Source of the DNA: Cognataquiflexum rubidum
GTDB lineage: Bacteria; Bacteroidota; Bacteroidia; Cytophagales; Cyclobacteriaceae
Assembly (NCBI RefSeq): GCF_022538115.1
Contig: NZ_JAKZAL010000014.1
Location: 1-64,000, forward strand
Reading direction: 5' to 3'
Length of the DNA stretch: 64,000 bases
A program made the position numbers and the translations under genes. Under the pieces are notes generated by a model, which worked only from the letters and a program-made list of their open reading frames with translations, was not told the DNA's origin and did no database searches. Position 1 is the stretch's first letter. Each line of letters starts with the position of its first letter. Below, in pieces: positions 1 through 8,801 of this stretch.

Positions 1-105
1 ACTTTCAAAAATCCTTACGGTAAATCCAAAACCATAGAAGTGGAATTATTTACCTGGGAAAAGTTGGATTATGTTGATAAAATTAAAAAGGAGTTTGGAC
101 TATAA
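1..105 (+). CDS. C-terminal end of an unidentified protein (partial)
   Basis: Reading frame 1 is open from the window edge to a TAA stop and gives 34 residues ending in KKEFGL. The residues are lysine- and aromatic-rich and look like a normal protein end. The stop is followed within a few bases by a hairpin and T-run, which supports a real gene end. Too little is present to assign a family. Confidence 0.6.
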   Translation, partial: TFKNPYGKSKTIEVELFTWEKLDYVDKIKKEFGL

Positions 106-110
106 GGGAA

Positions 111-134
111 AGCGGCTTTCGGGTCGCTTTTTTT
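111..134 (+). terminator. Rho-independent terminator
   Basis: A 6-bp stem (AGCGGC pairing with GTCGCT, one G-T wobble) around a six-base loop is followed by seven T. It sits six bases after the stop of the partial first gene. Confidence 0.7.
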
Positions 135-223
135 GTGCATTATGCTTTGAGAATTTTCGCATTATTTTGGGTAAACTTAATTTGTGTTTATCCGTTGATT
201 TTGTAATTATTTGATCCCTCAAG

Positions 224-721
224 ATGAAATCATTTTCGTTCACCCTGCTTTTATTTTCCGTCGTGCTTTTGGCCCAAGCCCAAACAAATCCTAGGATTTC
301 ATATCGGGAGAATTTTTTTGGAAACCATATTTACCTGGCCAATGGCGAAAAGGTAAAGGCTGCAGAAATTGAAAAATTAATGTCCCTTTTTCCTGAAGAC
401 GCATTGTTGTTTTCCAAGGCCAACCAAAAAATGGTAATGGGGGAATCATTGCGGTGGGGAGGTTGGATCTTGGCTACCGGTTCTTTGGTGTATCTCTTTT
501 CTGGAGAAATCAACCAGCAGCGGGCGCTTATTGTGGGAGGATTGACCCTTGGGGCTATTACCTTAAGCACTATTTCTGTATCCATGAAGAGAAATGGAAA
601 AAGGGAAACCTCCCATGCGATCGAAAGCTTCAATTATAAGGTCTCACGGGGTTTTGGGTATGAACCTTCGCTCAAAATAAAAATATCCCCCTTAGCCATG
701 GGTTTAAGTCTAAATTTCTAA
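224..721 (+). CDS. Small exported/membrane protein, first of a tandem pair
   Basis: The 165-residue product starts with a signal peptide (hydrophobic, ending near AQAQ at residue 20). Two hydrophobic stretches follow at about residues 77-95 and 101-120, separated by a short loop. No family was recognised. It is clearly paralogous to the next gene: both begin the mature part with R-I-x-Y-R-x-x-F-x-G, then a short IYL/ID-xx-G turn, a helix ending LM-xx-P-E-A, then the two hydrophobic segments. Four bases separate the two genes, so they are probably co-transcribed. Function unknown; a cell-envelope location is inferred. Confidence 0.75.
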   Translation: MKSFSFTLLLFSVVLLAQAQTNPRISYRENFFGNHIYLANGEKVKAAEIEKLMSLFPEDALLFSKANQKMVMGESLRWGGWILATGSLVYLFSGEINQQRALIVGGLTLGAITLSTISVSMKRNGKRETSHAIESFNYKVSRGFGYEPSLKIKISPLAMGLSLNF

Positions 722-725
722 TCGG

Positions 726-1244
726 ATGAGAAAAATTGTATTTGCGTTGCTGATGGTTTGTGTCATGACCGAAGTGCATAGTCAGCAACCATTCCTGAGG
801 ATTGATTACAGGCAAACTTTCTTAGGGGATAGAATTGATATTTTGGATGGGCCCAAAGTGCTGACCAAACAGGAAATTTATCAGCTGATGCAGACCAATC
901 CCGAAGCATTTGAGACTTATCAAATGGCATTGAAAAAGCAGAGTACCAGCAAATGGTTGGACGGAGGTGCTTTTTTGGCTTCCGTTGGAGTAATTGCATT
1001 GAGCTTTATTCCTCCTCAATCATCCTCCTATTCGACGAGAAACAAGCTTTTTATACCCTTGGCAGTCACTACCGTAGGATTGGGGATTGCTTCGGGATTT
1101 TATAGAAGAAGCAGCAGAAATATGACAAGAGAAGCAGTGGATTTGTATAATTTTTCTGAAAAAAAGGCTGATCCTATTTACTTTGACGATGGTCTGACTT
1201 ATTATAGCATCCCTGATTTCATTGGGGTTCAGATCAGGTTTTAG
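726..1244 (+). CDS. Small exported/membrane protein, second of a tandem pair
   Basis: The 172-residue product has a signal peptide (cleavage probably after the VHSQ region near residue 20), then the same order of elements as its upstream neighbour: R-I-D-Y-R-Q-T-F-L-G, an IYQLM helix, a hydrophobic segment near residues 80-95 and a second near 108-125. It starts four bases after the upstream stop. The two are diverged tandem duplicates. No catalytic motif is visible. The gene ends two bases from the convergent PIN-domain gene. Confidence 0.75.
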   Translation: MRKIVFALLMVCVMTEVHSQQPFLRIDYRQTFLGDRIDILDGPKVLTKQEIYQLMQTNPEAFETYQMALKKQSTSKWLDGGAFLASVGVIALSFIPPQSSSYSTRNKLFIPLAVTTVGLGIASGFYRRSSRNMTREAVDLYNFSEKKADPIYFDDGLTYYSIPDFIGVQIRF

Positions 1245-1245
1245 G

Positions 1246-1662
1246 TTAAAAAAAAGTTTTCAAATAAACTTCAGGACTCATTGCCGGCAAGGCTGATTTC
1301 CTAAAATCTTTGGTGTTTCTGCTTATTATAATCTCAATTCCAGGATTTAAAATGGCCACTGCATTTTGAATCCCATCTTCAAAATCGCTGAACTCGAGAT
1401 CCAGGGCCATCAAAATGGAGGCTTTATCCGAGTTTAAAATTTCAACAATTTCAAGTAATTCTTTAATTAAGTCGATTGATTTTTGGTGACCAATGAGCTT
1501 TCTTGATATGTAATAAATATTGTTGACAGTCAATGAAGAGATAAAAAGCTCGATTTCTCCCGATTCTGACAAATCAAAAATTCTACTTGCTTCCTCTGAA
1601 AAAGGCCTCCTGTCCAACAAAAAGTCAAGTACCACATTTGTATCAAGAAACACTTTATTCAT
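1246..1662 (-). CDS. PIN-domain ribonuclease toxin (VapC-like)
   Basis: The 138-residue protein opens with the PIN signature: LDTNVVLD gives the first catalytic Asp at residue 7. Further acidic residues in the ISSLTVNNIYYI, DLEFSDFEDGIQ and ISRNTKDF segments fit a four-acid Mg2+ site. Family knowledge: VapC-type toxins are RNA endonucleases neutralised by a DNA-binding antitoxin encoded just upstream. Here the start overlaps the upstream small gene by eight bases, the usual toxin-antitoxin layout. The DFEDG and TKDF elements are typical of the free-standing Bacteroidota/cyanobacterial PIN subgroup. RNA target unknown. Confidence 0.85.
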   Translation of the reverse strand: MNKVFLDTNVVLDFLLDRRPFSEEASRIFDLSESGEIELFISSLTVNNIYYISRKLIGHQKSIDLIKELLEIVEILNSDKASILMALDLEFSDFEDGIQNAVAILNPGIEIIISRNTKDFRKSALPAMSPEVYLKTFF

Positions 1663-1909
1663 GGTGCTTTTTGATAATTTCTTCTTCTAATATTTCTTTA
1701 TAATCCAAATCAATATCTGTCTTTAACATACCCCTGAGCCGGCTTACTTTCTTTGATATGATAGGAGTTTTGGTCAGTTCATCTTTTTCAATCAGTAACT
1801 TAAAATAGTTTTCTACCAATTCTGAAAGGCTGCTTCCTTTTTCGGATGCAAACTTTTTTGCCTCTTCGATAATTGCTTTATCCAGGGAGAGTGTAAGCTT
1901 CGTATTCAT
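1655..1909 (-). CDS. Ribbon-helix-helix antitoxin (DUF6364-like)
   Basis: The 84-residue protein starts MNTKLTLSLD, followed by a helix IIEEAKKFA and SSLSELVENYF. This is the beta-strand/helix/helix pattern of a ribbon-helix-helix DNA-binding domain, followed by a charged C-terminal tail that would wrap the toxin. The internal ATG was chosen because the longer frame runs into the end of ddl and its extra N-terminus does not look like protein. The gene overlaps the downstream PIN gene by eight bases. It probably represses its own operon. Confidence 0.8.
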   Translation of the reverse strand: MNTKLTLSLDKAIIEEAKKFASEKGSSLSELVENYFKLLIEKDELTKTPIISKKVSRLRGMLKTDIDLDYKEILEEEIIKKHHE

Positions 1910-1988
1910 ACGTATCCATTTATTAATAATTAGTACGTGAAATTTAGTAAAATTTCTAAACCCTGCCAACTTTGGATCAATACATAAT

Positions 1989-2972
1989 TCAAAACATTTC
2001 CTCAATAAGGGCATTGTAAAAATCCTTTACATCGATCCCCAAAGCACGCACTTGTTGGGATATCAAGCTGGTTTCTGTTTGGCCCGGGACGGTATTGATT
2101 TCGATAAAATAGAATTTGCCTGTTTCGTGTTCCAAGAAATAGTCAATTCTGACGGCCCCCTTGCAGTTTAACTTTTGATATACTTTTTCGATGATCCGGC
2201 CTACCCTTTCCACTTCCTCTTGGGTCATTCTTCCGGGGGTTATTTCTTCACAGACACCGGGAGAATACTTTGCCTCAAAGTCAAAAAACTCCTTGCTGCT
2301 GATGATCTCAGTGGCCGGAAGCACTGTGGTAATCCCCCTTGACCGATAGACACCGATCGAAAATTCCCTACCTGAAACAAACTCCTCCACCAATACCTGT
2401 GAATCTTCTGCAAATGCCTTGTCCAAAGCTTCCTGAAGTTCATTCGGTTCTTTGACCTTGGTCATTCCGATACTTGAACCGCCGTTGTTTGGCTTGATAA
2501 AAAGAGGCAGGCGGAGTTCTTTCAATATCATGGTGACATTCTCCGCATGGTTGCCAAATAATTGGATGGACCTCGCGACCAACAGTTCGTCGATGTCCTC
2601 GACTATTGCTTTGGTGTAGCCTTTGTTCATGGTGATGGCAGAAGTCAGCGCATCGCAGGTCGTATAGGGTAACCCGATCATGTCAAAATAACCCGCCAGC
2701 TTGCCGTCCTCTCCCGGCGAACCATGAAGAATATTGAAAACTCCATCAAATTTTATCTTTTGATCAGAAATTTTGATGGAAAAGTCATTGAGGTCTACGG
2801 GGATTTTTTCGCCCGTGGCAGTTTCGTGATACCAGTTTCCGGGATAAATCAGGATTTTGTAGACATCATACAGGCTCCTGTCGAGCGTCTTTTCGACTAC
2901 TGCTGCACTTTTTAGAGAGATGACGGATTCTCCGGTAAATCCTCCGGTCACTAAGGCAATTTTCTTCTTCAT
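1989..2972 (-). CDS. ddl: D-alanine--D-alanine ligase
   Basis: The 327-residue product joins two D-Ala molecules with ATP for peptidoglycan precursors in the cytoplasm. Visible marks are the N-terminal LVTGGFTGE strand, the HGSPGEDGKLAGYFD segment of the substrate-binding N-domain, the ATP-grasp loop KPNNGGSSIG, and the C-terminal metal/ATP motif FIEINTVPGQT. Length and motif order are normal for Ddl. The start ATG gives the expected KKKIALVTGG N-terminus. The toxin-antitoxin pair lies downstream on the same strand. Confidence 0.95.
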   Translation of the reverse strand: MKKKIALVTGGFTGESVISLKSAAVVEKTLDRSLYDVYKILIYPGNWYHETATGEKIPVDLNDFSIKISDQKIKFDGVFNILHGSPGEDGKLAGYFDMIGLPYTTCDALTSAITMNKGYTKAIVEDIDELLVARSIQLFGNHAENVTMILKELRLPLFIKPNNGGSSIGMTKVKEPNELQEALDKAFAEDSQVLVEEFVSGREFSIGVYRSRGITTVLPATEIISSKEFFDFEAKYSPGVCEEITPGRMTQEEVERVGRIIEKVYQKLNCKGAVRIDYFLEHETGKFYFIEINTVPGQTETSLISQQVRALGIDVKDFYNALIEEMF

Positions 2973-3160
2973 GGTATGTAAAAGTAAAAATCAATCTCTA
3001 TTTATCATTGTATGGCATCAAAAATTAGAGGTTAAAAATACCCAATAAAGCTACGCCTGTCTCTGTGATTTTTATTTTAAAAAAATTGTATATTCATCAT
3101 CGGTTTTTGGACCAAATCCGACAATTGATTGAAAATCCTCCTTATTTTAAATCAAAACAC

Positions 3161-4240
3161 ATGAAATTTTCCCTAAAAATTCTTTTGCTCCTAGTTTGTA
3201 TCCCTTTTTTAGTAGGGAGCGTTGTAGCCCAAAACCAAGGAAATGCCATTTCTGAAGGGCCGTATATATTTTTTCAGGGAGATCAGGTAAATGTCAAATG
3301 GGTTGAAAATGGTCAGATGAAAGAGAACCTTAACCCGGATCTAGGTTTTCTTCGAAGTGAATTTAATCTTGGCCTCGACCCCAAAGTTTTCTTGGAAAAA
3401 AAAGAGAAGGAGGTTGATTTCTTTCAGGAATACAAGAATGTCCCCAATCTGGTGGTGATTTCTGACATTCATGGCCAATATGGATTGAGCGTGGAATTGC
3501 TAAAAGCGCATGGCATTATCGATGAAAATACAGATTGGAAATATGGCAAAGGACATCTCGTGGTCAATGGAGATATTTTGGGAAGGGGCGACATGGTCAC
3601 CGAAGTGTTGTGGTTGGTATACAAACTCGAACATCAAGCAAAAGCTCAGGGAGGGAAAGTTCATTTTTTGATCGGAAACCATGAATTGATGTTTATTGAA
3701 AGTGATTTTCGATTTTTAAATGAAAAATATGTGGGTGCCACCAAACTTATGGGAATCAGGACAAGTGATCTATATGCGGAGAATGCTGTTTTGGGCAATT
3801 GGCTACGCAAACGCCCGGTTATCATTACCATTGATGATTTGTTGATCACCCATGCCGGTATTTCGCCTTCATTTTTACAAAGAAAATTACCAGCTAAAAA
3901 AGTCAACAAACAATTTTATTCCCATATCCTCAAGTCCTCCAGCAGGAGGAAAAATGCACTTCAGACCTTTTTGACAAGCGATGAAGGACCGCTTTGGTAC
4001 CGCGGATATTTTGTTGAGCCATTACCTTCGACGCAAATTCTGGATGATGTTTTAGATTTTTTTGAGTCGAAAAAAATTATTGTCGGCCATACTTCTTTGA
4101 GATCCATTACCTCTCTTTTTGAAGGGCGTGTAATCGGAGTGGATGGCAATATCAAAGAAGGAGTCACAGGTGAAATCCTGATTATCGAAAACGGTGAATC
4201 ATTCCGAGGAGGGAGGAATGGAAGTAGGATTAAACTCTGA
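3161..4240 (+). CDS. Exported calcineurin-like (PPP-type) phosphatase
   Basis: A 359-residue protein with a clear signal peptide (MKFSLKILLLLVC to about residue 24), so periplasmic or lipid-side. The di-metal phosphoesterase motifs occur in order: DIHGQYG (D-x-H), NGDILGRGD (G-D-x-x-x-R-G), IGNHE (G-N-H-E), THAGIS and GHT. The GDxxxRG form is typical of PPP-family protein phosphatases, including Shewanella-like bacterial members, rather than simple nucleotidases. The internal ATG was preferred over an upstream start because it begins the signal peptide. Substrate unknown. Confidence 0.85.
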   Translation: MKFSLKILLLLVCIPFLVGSVVAQNQGNAISEGPYIFFQGDQVNVKWVENGQMKENLNPDLGFLRSEFNLGLDPKVFLEKKEKEVDFFQEYKNVPNLVVISDIHGQYGLSVELLKAHGIIDENTDWKYGKGHLVVNGDILGRGDMVTEVLWLVYKLEHQAKAQGGKVHFLIGNHELMFIESDFRFLNEKYVGATKLMGIRTSDLYAENAVLGNWLRKRPVIITIDDLLITHAGISPSFLQRKLPAKKVNKQFYSHILKSSSRRKNALQTFLTSDEGPLWYRGYFVEPLPSTQILDDVLDFFESKKIIVGHTSLRSITSLFEGRVIGVDGNIKEGVTGEILIIENGESFRGGRNGSRIKL

Positions 4241-4354
4241 TTTTTCATCTTGTTCGATTACTTCTTTCCAATTTGGGTTTTCCTTTGGAGTAATTTTTTT
4301 TCCGGTCTTGACGCTTTTTTATACTTTTAAAGCTGATTATAGACCTAGATATTT

Positions 4355-6535
4355 ATGAGTAAAATTAAATTGATTGCCTTTCTGGCATTTATCCTTGTTT
4401 GGAATTTTGATTCTTTTGCCCAGCAAAAACAGAAAGTCACCCTCGAAGACGTTTTCAAAAACAATACCTTCTCCCAAAAGTCTGTTCAAGGCATCAATTG
4501 GATGAAAGACGGGCAATTTTACAGTTCTCTCATTAGAACCCCTTCCGGTTCCAAACTTGTCAAAATCAATGTGGCGACAGGAGAAGAAACAGGGATTTTG
4601 ATCGATGGAGAGGCTTTGGGGGTAAATTTTTCAAGCTATGCTTTCAATGCCGATGAGACCAAAGCCCTGATTGCCTCTGAAGTGGAAAGGATTTACCGAA
4701 GGTCAAGTAAGGCGGTCTATCATGTGGTAGACCTTACTACAGGAAAGGCCCAAAAACTTTTGGATGGAGAGAAAATCATGTACGCTACCCTTTCCCCGGG
4801 AAATGACAAGGTGGCATTTGTGAAGGAAAACAACCTTTTTATCATAGAACTCAATACCGAAAAAGTAATTCAAATCACTACCGATGGAAAAGGAAACCAT
4901 GTGCTAAACGGTGCGGCAGATTGGGTTTATGAAGAGGAGTTTTCCATGGCAAAGGCTTTTGATTGGTCTCCGGATGGCCAAAAAATTGCTTTTATCCGAT
5001 TTGATGAGTCGGAAGTTCCCGAATTCAACATGCAGCTATGGGGTAAATTATATCCACAGGATTACAGATTCAAGTATCCCAAAGCAGGGGAAGCAAATGC
5101 CAAAACCAGCATCCACATTTATGATTTGGAAAGTAAAAAGACGGTAAAAGCAGATACAGGAACTGATACTGATATTTACTTGCCTAGAATATATTGGACA
5201 GGGGAAGCCAACACTTTGGCTTTTTTGAGAGTCAACAGGCTCCAAAATCAGATCGACCTGTTGTACACAGATGCCCGATCAGGTCAAAGCAAAGTCATCC
5301 TGGAAGAAAAATCAGAGACCTATGTGGACCTCAATTACAATGACGACCTGCGGTTTTTGGGCGAAAACAAAGGATTTATCCGTACTTCGGAGCAGGATGG
5401 TTTCAAGCATATCTACCACCACGACAACACTGGCAAACTTATCCGTCAGATTACTTCGGGCAAGTGGGAAGTGACAAACCTGGTCGGGATAGATGAGAAA
5501 GGCAAGAAAATCTACTATATCTCCACTGAATCTTCGCCCCTCGAGCGAAATCTCTTTGTGATCAATATGGATGGGAAAAATAAAAAGATCCTGACGCCTG
5601 AAAAAGGGACATTTTCGGTCAATATGAGCCGTGATTTTAAGTATTATATTGCCAATTATACAAATTCGGACACACCACTTAAAGTGACTTTGAATGAGTC
5701 TTCCGGTAAATTGGTCAAAGTATTGGAGGATAATCAGGAACTGAAAAGTAAGCTTTCCAATTTTGCCCTTTCAGGCAGGGAGTTTTTTGCTTTCAATACT
5801 GTGGAAGGGACTTCATTAAATGGTTACATGATCAAACCTTCGGACTTTGATCCCAACAAAAAATATCCTGTTTTGATGTATGTATATGGTGGTCCTGGAT
5901 CTCAAAATGTCACCAATGCTTGGGGCGGTGCACGGGACTTTTGGCACCACCACTTGGCAGCTGAGGGTTACATCGTAGTCTGTGTGGACAACCGCGGCAC
6001 CGGTGCCCGTGGCAGGGATTTCAAGCATGTGACTTATGCCAATCTGGGTAAACTGGAAACAGAGGACCAAATCGCCGGAGCAAAATACTTAGGTACTTTG
6101 GGATATGTAGACGCATCCAGGATTGGAATCTGGGGTTGGTCCTATGGAGGTTATATGTCCTCTCTAGCCCTGATGAAAGGGAATGATGTTTTCAAAGCAG
6201 CCATTGCAGTCGCTCCTGTGACTACGTGGAGATATTACGACACGATTTATACTGAGCGCTACCTTCAGACTCCCCAGCAAAATGCCGCCGGATATGATGA
6301 CAACAGCCCGATTACCCATGTGGACAAATTGAAAGGAAATCTGTTGCTCATCCATGGCACCGGTGATGACAATGTCCATTATCAAAATGCTGTCGACCTC
6401 GTGGATGCTCTGATCAAGGCCGACAAACAGTTCGAAACCATGTATTATCCCAACCGCAACCATGGGATTTCAGGCGGCAATACCTCTTGGCATTTGTATT
6501 CTTTGATGACTGATTTTATAAAGAGAAAGCTTTAA
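4355..6535 (+). CDS. S9 family peptidase, dipeptidyl-peptidase IV-like
   Basis: The 726-residue protein has an N-terminal signal peptide (to about residue 23), a beta-propeller domain (about 40-470) and a C-terminal alpha/beta-hydrolase domain. The catalytic triad is visible: Ser596 in GWSYGG, Asp671 in GTGDDNVH and His703 in NRNHGI. The propeller carries DWVYEEEF near residue 189, the Glu-Glu motif that DPP-IV enzymes use to hold the free peptide N-terminus. Family function: removal of X-Pro dipeptides from peptides, here in the periplasm. Full length with no defects seen. Confidence 0.93.
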   Translation: MSKIKLIAFLAFILVWNFDSFAQQKQKVTLEDVFKNNTFSQKSVQGINWMKDGQFYSSLIRTPSGSKLVKINVATGEETGILIDGEALGVNFSSYAFNADETKALIASEVERIYRRSSKAVYHVVDLTTGKAQKLLDGEKIMYATLSPGNDKVAFVKENNLFIIELNTEKVIQITTDGKGNHVLNGAADWVYEEEFSMAKAFDWSPDGQKIAFIRFDESEVPEFNMQLWGKLYPQDYRFKYPKAGEANAKTSIHIYDLESKKTVKADTGTDTDIYLPRIYWTGEANTLAFLRVNRLQNQIDLLYTDARSGQSKVILEEKSETYVDLNYNDDLRFLGENKGFIRTSEQDGFKHIYHHDNTGKLIRQITSGKWEVTNLVGIDEKGKKIYYISTESSPLERNLFVINMDGKNKKILTPEKGTFSVNMSRDFKYYIANYTNSDTPLKVTLNESSGKLVKVLEDNQELKSKLSNFALSGREFFAFNTVEGTSLNGYMIKPSDFDPNKKYPVLMYVYGGPGSQNVTNAWGGARDFWHHHLAAEGYIVVCVDNRGTGARGRDFKHVTYANLGKLETEDQIAGAKYLGTLGYVDASRIGIWGWSYGGYMSSLALMKGNDVFKAAIAVAPVTTWRYYDTIYTERYLQTPQQNAAGYDDNSPITHVDKLKGNLLLIHGTGDDNVHYQNAVDLVDALIKADKQFETMYYPNRNHGISGGNTSWHLYSLMTDFIKRKL

Positions 6536-6542
6536 AGAAACT

Positions 6543-6570
6543 AGAGACGAGAAACGAGAGGCGGAGATCC
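6543..6570. repeat. Heptamer-phased block
   Basis: Three to four degenerate 7-bp units (agagacg, agaaacg, agaggcg) lie just after the peptidase stop. This is one of several intergenic blocks in the window with a 7-bp period but different unit sequences. Confidence 0.5.
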
Positions 6571-6719
6571 ATGAAGCGGGAGCCATAATCCGAGAAAAGA
6601 GATTGATGGGGCCAGAAGCGAGGAATGGAAAAAGAGATGGATTTGGAAAGTGATTTTGGAATGGTAGAGATTTATTCCACTATTTGGTATGCATACCCTT
6701 GACCTTAAAACCATAGATG

Positions 6720-6756
6720 AATGAACCAAGGTAAAAACTGCCTTGGTTCATTTTTT
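6720..6756 (+). terminator. Rho-independent terminator
   Basis: A perfect 12-bp stem (AATGAACCAAGG with its complement) around a nine-base loop ends in six T. It lies about 185 bases after the S9 peptidase stop and probably ends that transcript. Apart from this and the heptamer block, the 345-base gap to the next gene shows nothing coding. Confidence 0.8.
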
Positions 6757-6882
6757 AAAAGGAAATAACCATTAATCGACTTCATCTGCCACCTGTGTCT
6801 ATTTTATTTTTTACCCAAATTATTGGGCTTAGCTTTCGGGTTCGGAACTTAAATCAAACTGTTCAGTTATTACTTGGTCAAG

Positions 6883-7701
6883 ATGAAAAGCAGTATGTTA
6901 TATTCTAAAACTTACAGGCATTCTACCAGTAATGAATGGGTGGTGTTTATCCATGGTGCCGGAGGGTCATCCTCTATTTGGTACAAACAGATCAGGGAAT
7001 TCAGGCAAGAATTCAACCTTTTGCTTATTGACTTGAGAGGACACGGTAAGTCCGCCGGGTCAATCAAGAACATTTGGAAGGAAGAATATACTTTTCCGGC
7101 AGTGACCAAGGACATTATAGAAGTGCTTGATCACCTCAAAGTGCCCCCCGCCCATGTTATGGGAGTTTCACTAGGGACTGTTTTGGCAAGACAACTCGCC
7201 GAAATGGAGCCCACTAAGGTAAAGTCTCTGATATTGGCAGGCGCCATCACGAGACTTACTTTCACTTCCCAAATACTCGTGACTTTGGGAAATACTTTCA
7301 AAAGTGTAGTACCCTACATGTGGTTATACAGTCTTTTTGCCTGGATCATCATGCCGAGAAGACACCATGCAGAGTCCAGAAACCTTTTTATCAATGAGGC
7401 CAAAAGACTTTGTCAAAAGGAATTTATCAGATGGTTTAAGTTGACAAAAGACATCAACCCTCTGCTGAAATTTTTCAAAGAAAAAGACCTTTCTATACCA
7501 ACTCTCTACGTAATGGGGGAAGAAGATATTATGTTTCTCGAACCGGTAAAAAAAATTGTTAAAGAGCATAAACTTTCAATTCTCAATATTGTCAAAGCTT
7601 GTGGACATGTGGTCAATGTCGAGCAACCTGAAGTTTTTAATCAATTGTCACTCCAGTTCCTTAGAAATCAACAACCAGCCTTAAATGGATTTTCTGAATA
7701 A
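6883..7701 (+). CDS. Alpha/beta-fold hydrolase, first gene of the efflux operon
   Basis: A 272-residue cytoplasmic-type hydrolase. The oxyanion loop VFIHGAGG is at about 21-28, the nucleophile elbow GVSLG puts Ser at residue 96, an acid is likely in GEEDIMFLEP, and the His is in ACGHVVNVEQP. The ATG was preferred to a TTG nine bases upstream. Five bases separate its stop from the HlyD gene, so it is probably co-transcribed with the RND pump. Its substrate, and whether it acts on something the pump handles, cannot be told from the sequence. Confidence 0.8.
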   Translation: MKSSMLYSKTYRHSTSNEWVVFIHGAGGSSSIWYKQIREFRQEFNLLLIDLRGHGKSAGSIKNIWKEEYTFPAVTKDIIEVLDHLKVPPAHVMGVSLGTVLARQLAEMEPTKVKSLILAGAITRLTFTSQILVTLGNTFKSVVPYMWLYSLFAWIIMPRRHHAESRNLFINEAKRLCQKEFIRWFKLTKDINPLLKFFKEKDLSIPTLYVMGEEDIMFLEPVKKIVKEHKLSILNIVKACGHVVNVEQPEVFNQLSLQFLRNQQPALNGFSE

Positions 7702-7706
7702 ATAGA

Positions 7707-8798
7707 ATGAAAAAACAAACCAAAGCCATTTTAATTGTAGCCATAGTCCTTGTCTTGGCAGTGATTTTTATTTACCCGAGATGGGATCAGTTTATGGGAA
7801 AACCTGAAAATGCTGCCGGTACAGGCCAGCCAGGTGGACCGCAGGGTTCAGGTCAGCCTATTCCGGTCAATGTGGTGGAAATCCGTCCCGAAAGGTTGGA
7901 AAACGTACTCAGCGTGACAGGTACAATTATTCCCAATGAAAGCGTAAATCTGCGCTCTGAGATTTCAGGGCTCGTAAATAAGATAAGTTTCAATGAAGGT
8001 CAGTTTGTAAAGAAAGGAACTCCGCTTCTTTACCTTAATGACGATGAACTGAATGCACAATACCAAAGACTTGACTTTACAAGGAAGCTTTTTCAGAGTC
8101 AGGAAAACAGGCAAAAGCAACTTTTGGCTAAGGAGGCAATCAGTCAGGAAGAATACGATATCGTGCTCAACCAATTTAACACCAACCTTTCTGATATCAA
8201 ATTGGTCGAAGCTCAGTTGACCAAAACAATCATCAGAGCTCCTTTTGACGGGGTTTTGGGATTGAGGATGATTTCCGAGGGCAGTGTCATCGGCCCGGCG
8301 GATGTGATTGCCAATATTGTCAATATTGATCCGATAAAGATTGAATTTTCGATTCCGGAGAGATATGCCAACCAAGTGAAAGTCGGTTCAAAAATTATTT
8401 TTTCAAATGAATCAGAGGGAATTGATGTCGAAGGAACAGTCTATGCTTTTGAGCCGACGATCGACACTGGCACGCGAACGTTGAAAATCAGGGCACAAAG
8501 CCCTAATAAAGAAAGGAAGTTTTTGCCGGGCATGTTTGTGAGGATTAAATACATCCTTGGCGTGGAAGAAAACGCACTCATGGTACCTGCAGAATCTGTA
8601 ATTCCCGAATTGGCTGGATACAAAGTCTTTGTAGTAAACAAAGAGAGCAAAATAGAAGAAAGAAAGGTGTCTATCGGAACCCGTACAGAAAGTTTTGTGC
8701 AGATTGTTGATGGACTGAAAGAAGGTGACTTGGTATTAAGCACCGGAGTATTGCAAGTAAGAACAGGAATGCCTGTCACTTATACTAAAACCAATTAA
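7707..8798 (+). CDS. RND efflux periplasmic adaptor (HlyD/MFP family)
   Basis: The 363-residue protein has one N-terminal membrane anchor (about residues 5-23), then a Gly/Pro/Gln-rich linker. The biotinyl-lipoyl-like half ends in ISGLVNKISFNEGQFVKKGTPL, followed by a coiled-coil hairpin (about 110-150), the second lipoyl half AQLTKTIIRAPFDGVLG, and beta-barrel and membrane-proximal domains. It links the inner-membrane RND pump to the TolC channel. It lies three bases upstream of the pump gene, and all three pump parts are in one operon. Confidence 0.93.
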   Translation: MKKQTKAILIVAIVLVLAVIFIYPRWDQFMGKPENAAGTGQPGGPQGSGQPIPVNVVEIRPERLENVLSVTGTIIPNESVNLRSEISGLVNKISFNEGQFVKKGTPLLYLNDDELNAQYQRLDFTRKLFQSQENRQKQLLAKEAISQEEYDIVLNQFNTNLSDIKLVEAQLTKTIIRAPFDGVLGLRMISEGSVIGPADVIANIVNIDPIKIEFSIPERYANQVKVGSKIIFSNESEGIDVEGTVYAFEPTIDTGTRTLKIRAQSPNKERKFLPGMFVRIKYILGVEENALMVPAESVIPELAGYKVFVVNKESKIEERKVSIGTRTESFVQIVDGLKEGDLVLSTGVLQVRTGMPVTYTKTN

Positions 8799-8801
8799 GA
8801 T

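Noticed and set aside
1910-2014. N-terminal extension of the antitoxin into ddl
   Set aside because: The extension overlaps the conserved ddl C-terminus and is not RHH-like; the internal ATG gives a standard antitoxin.
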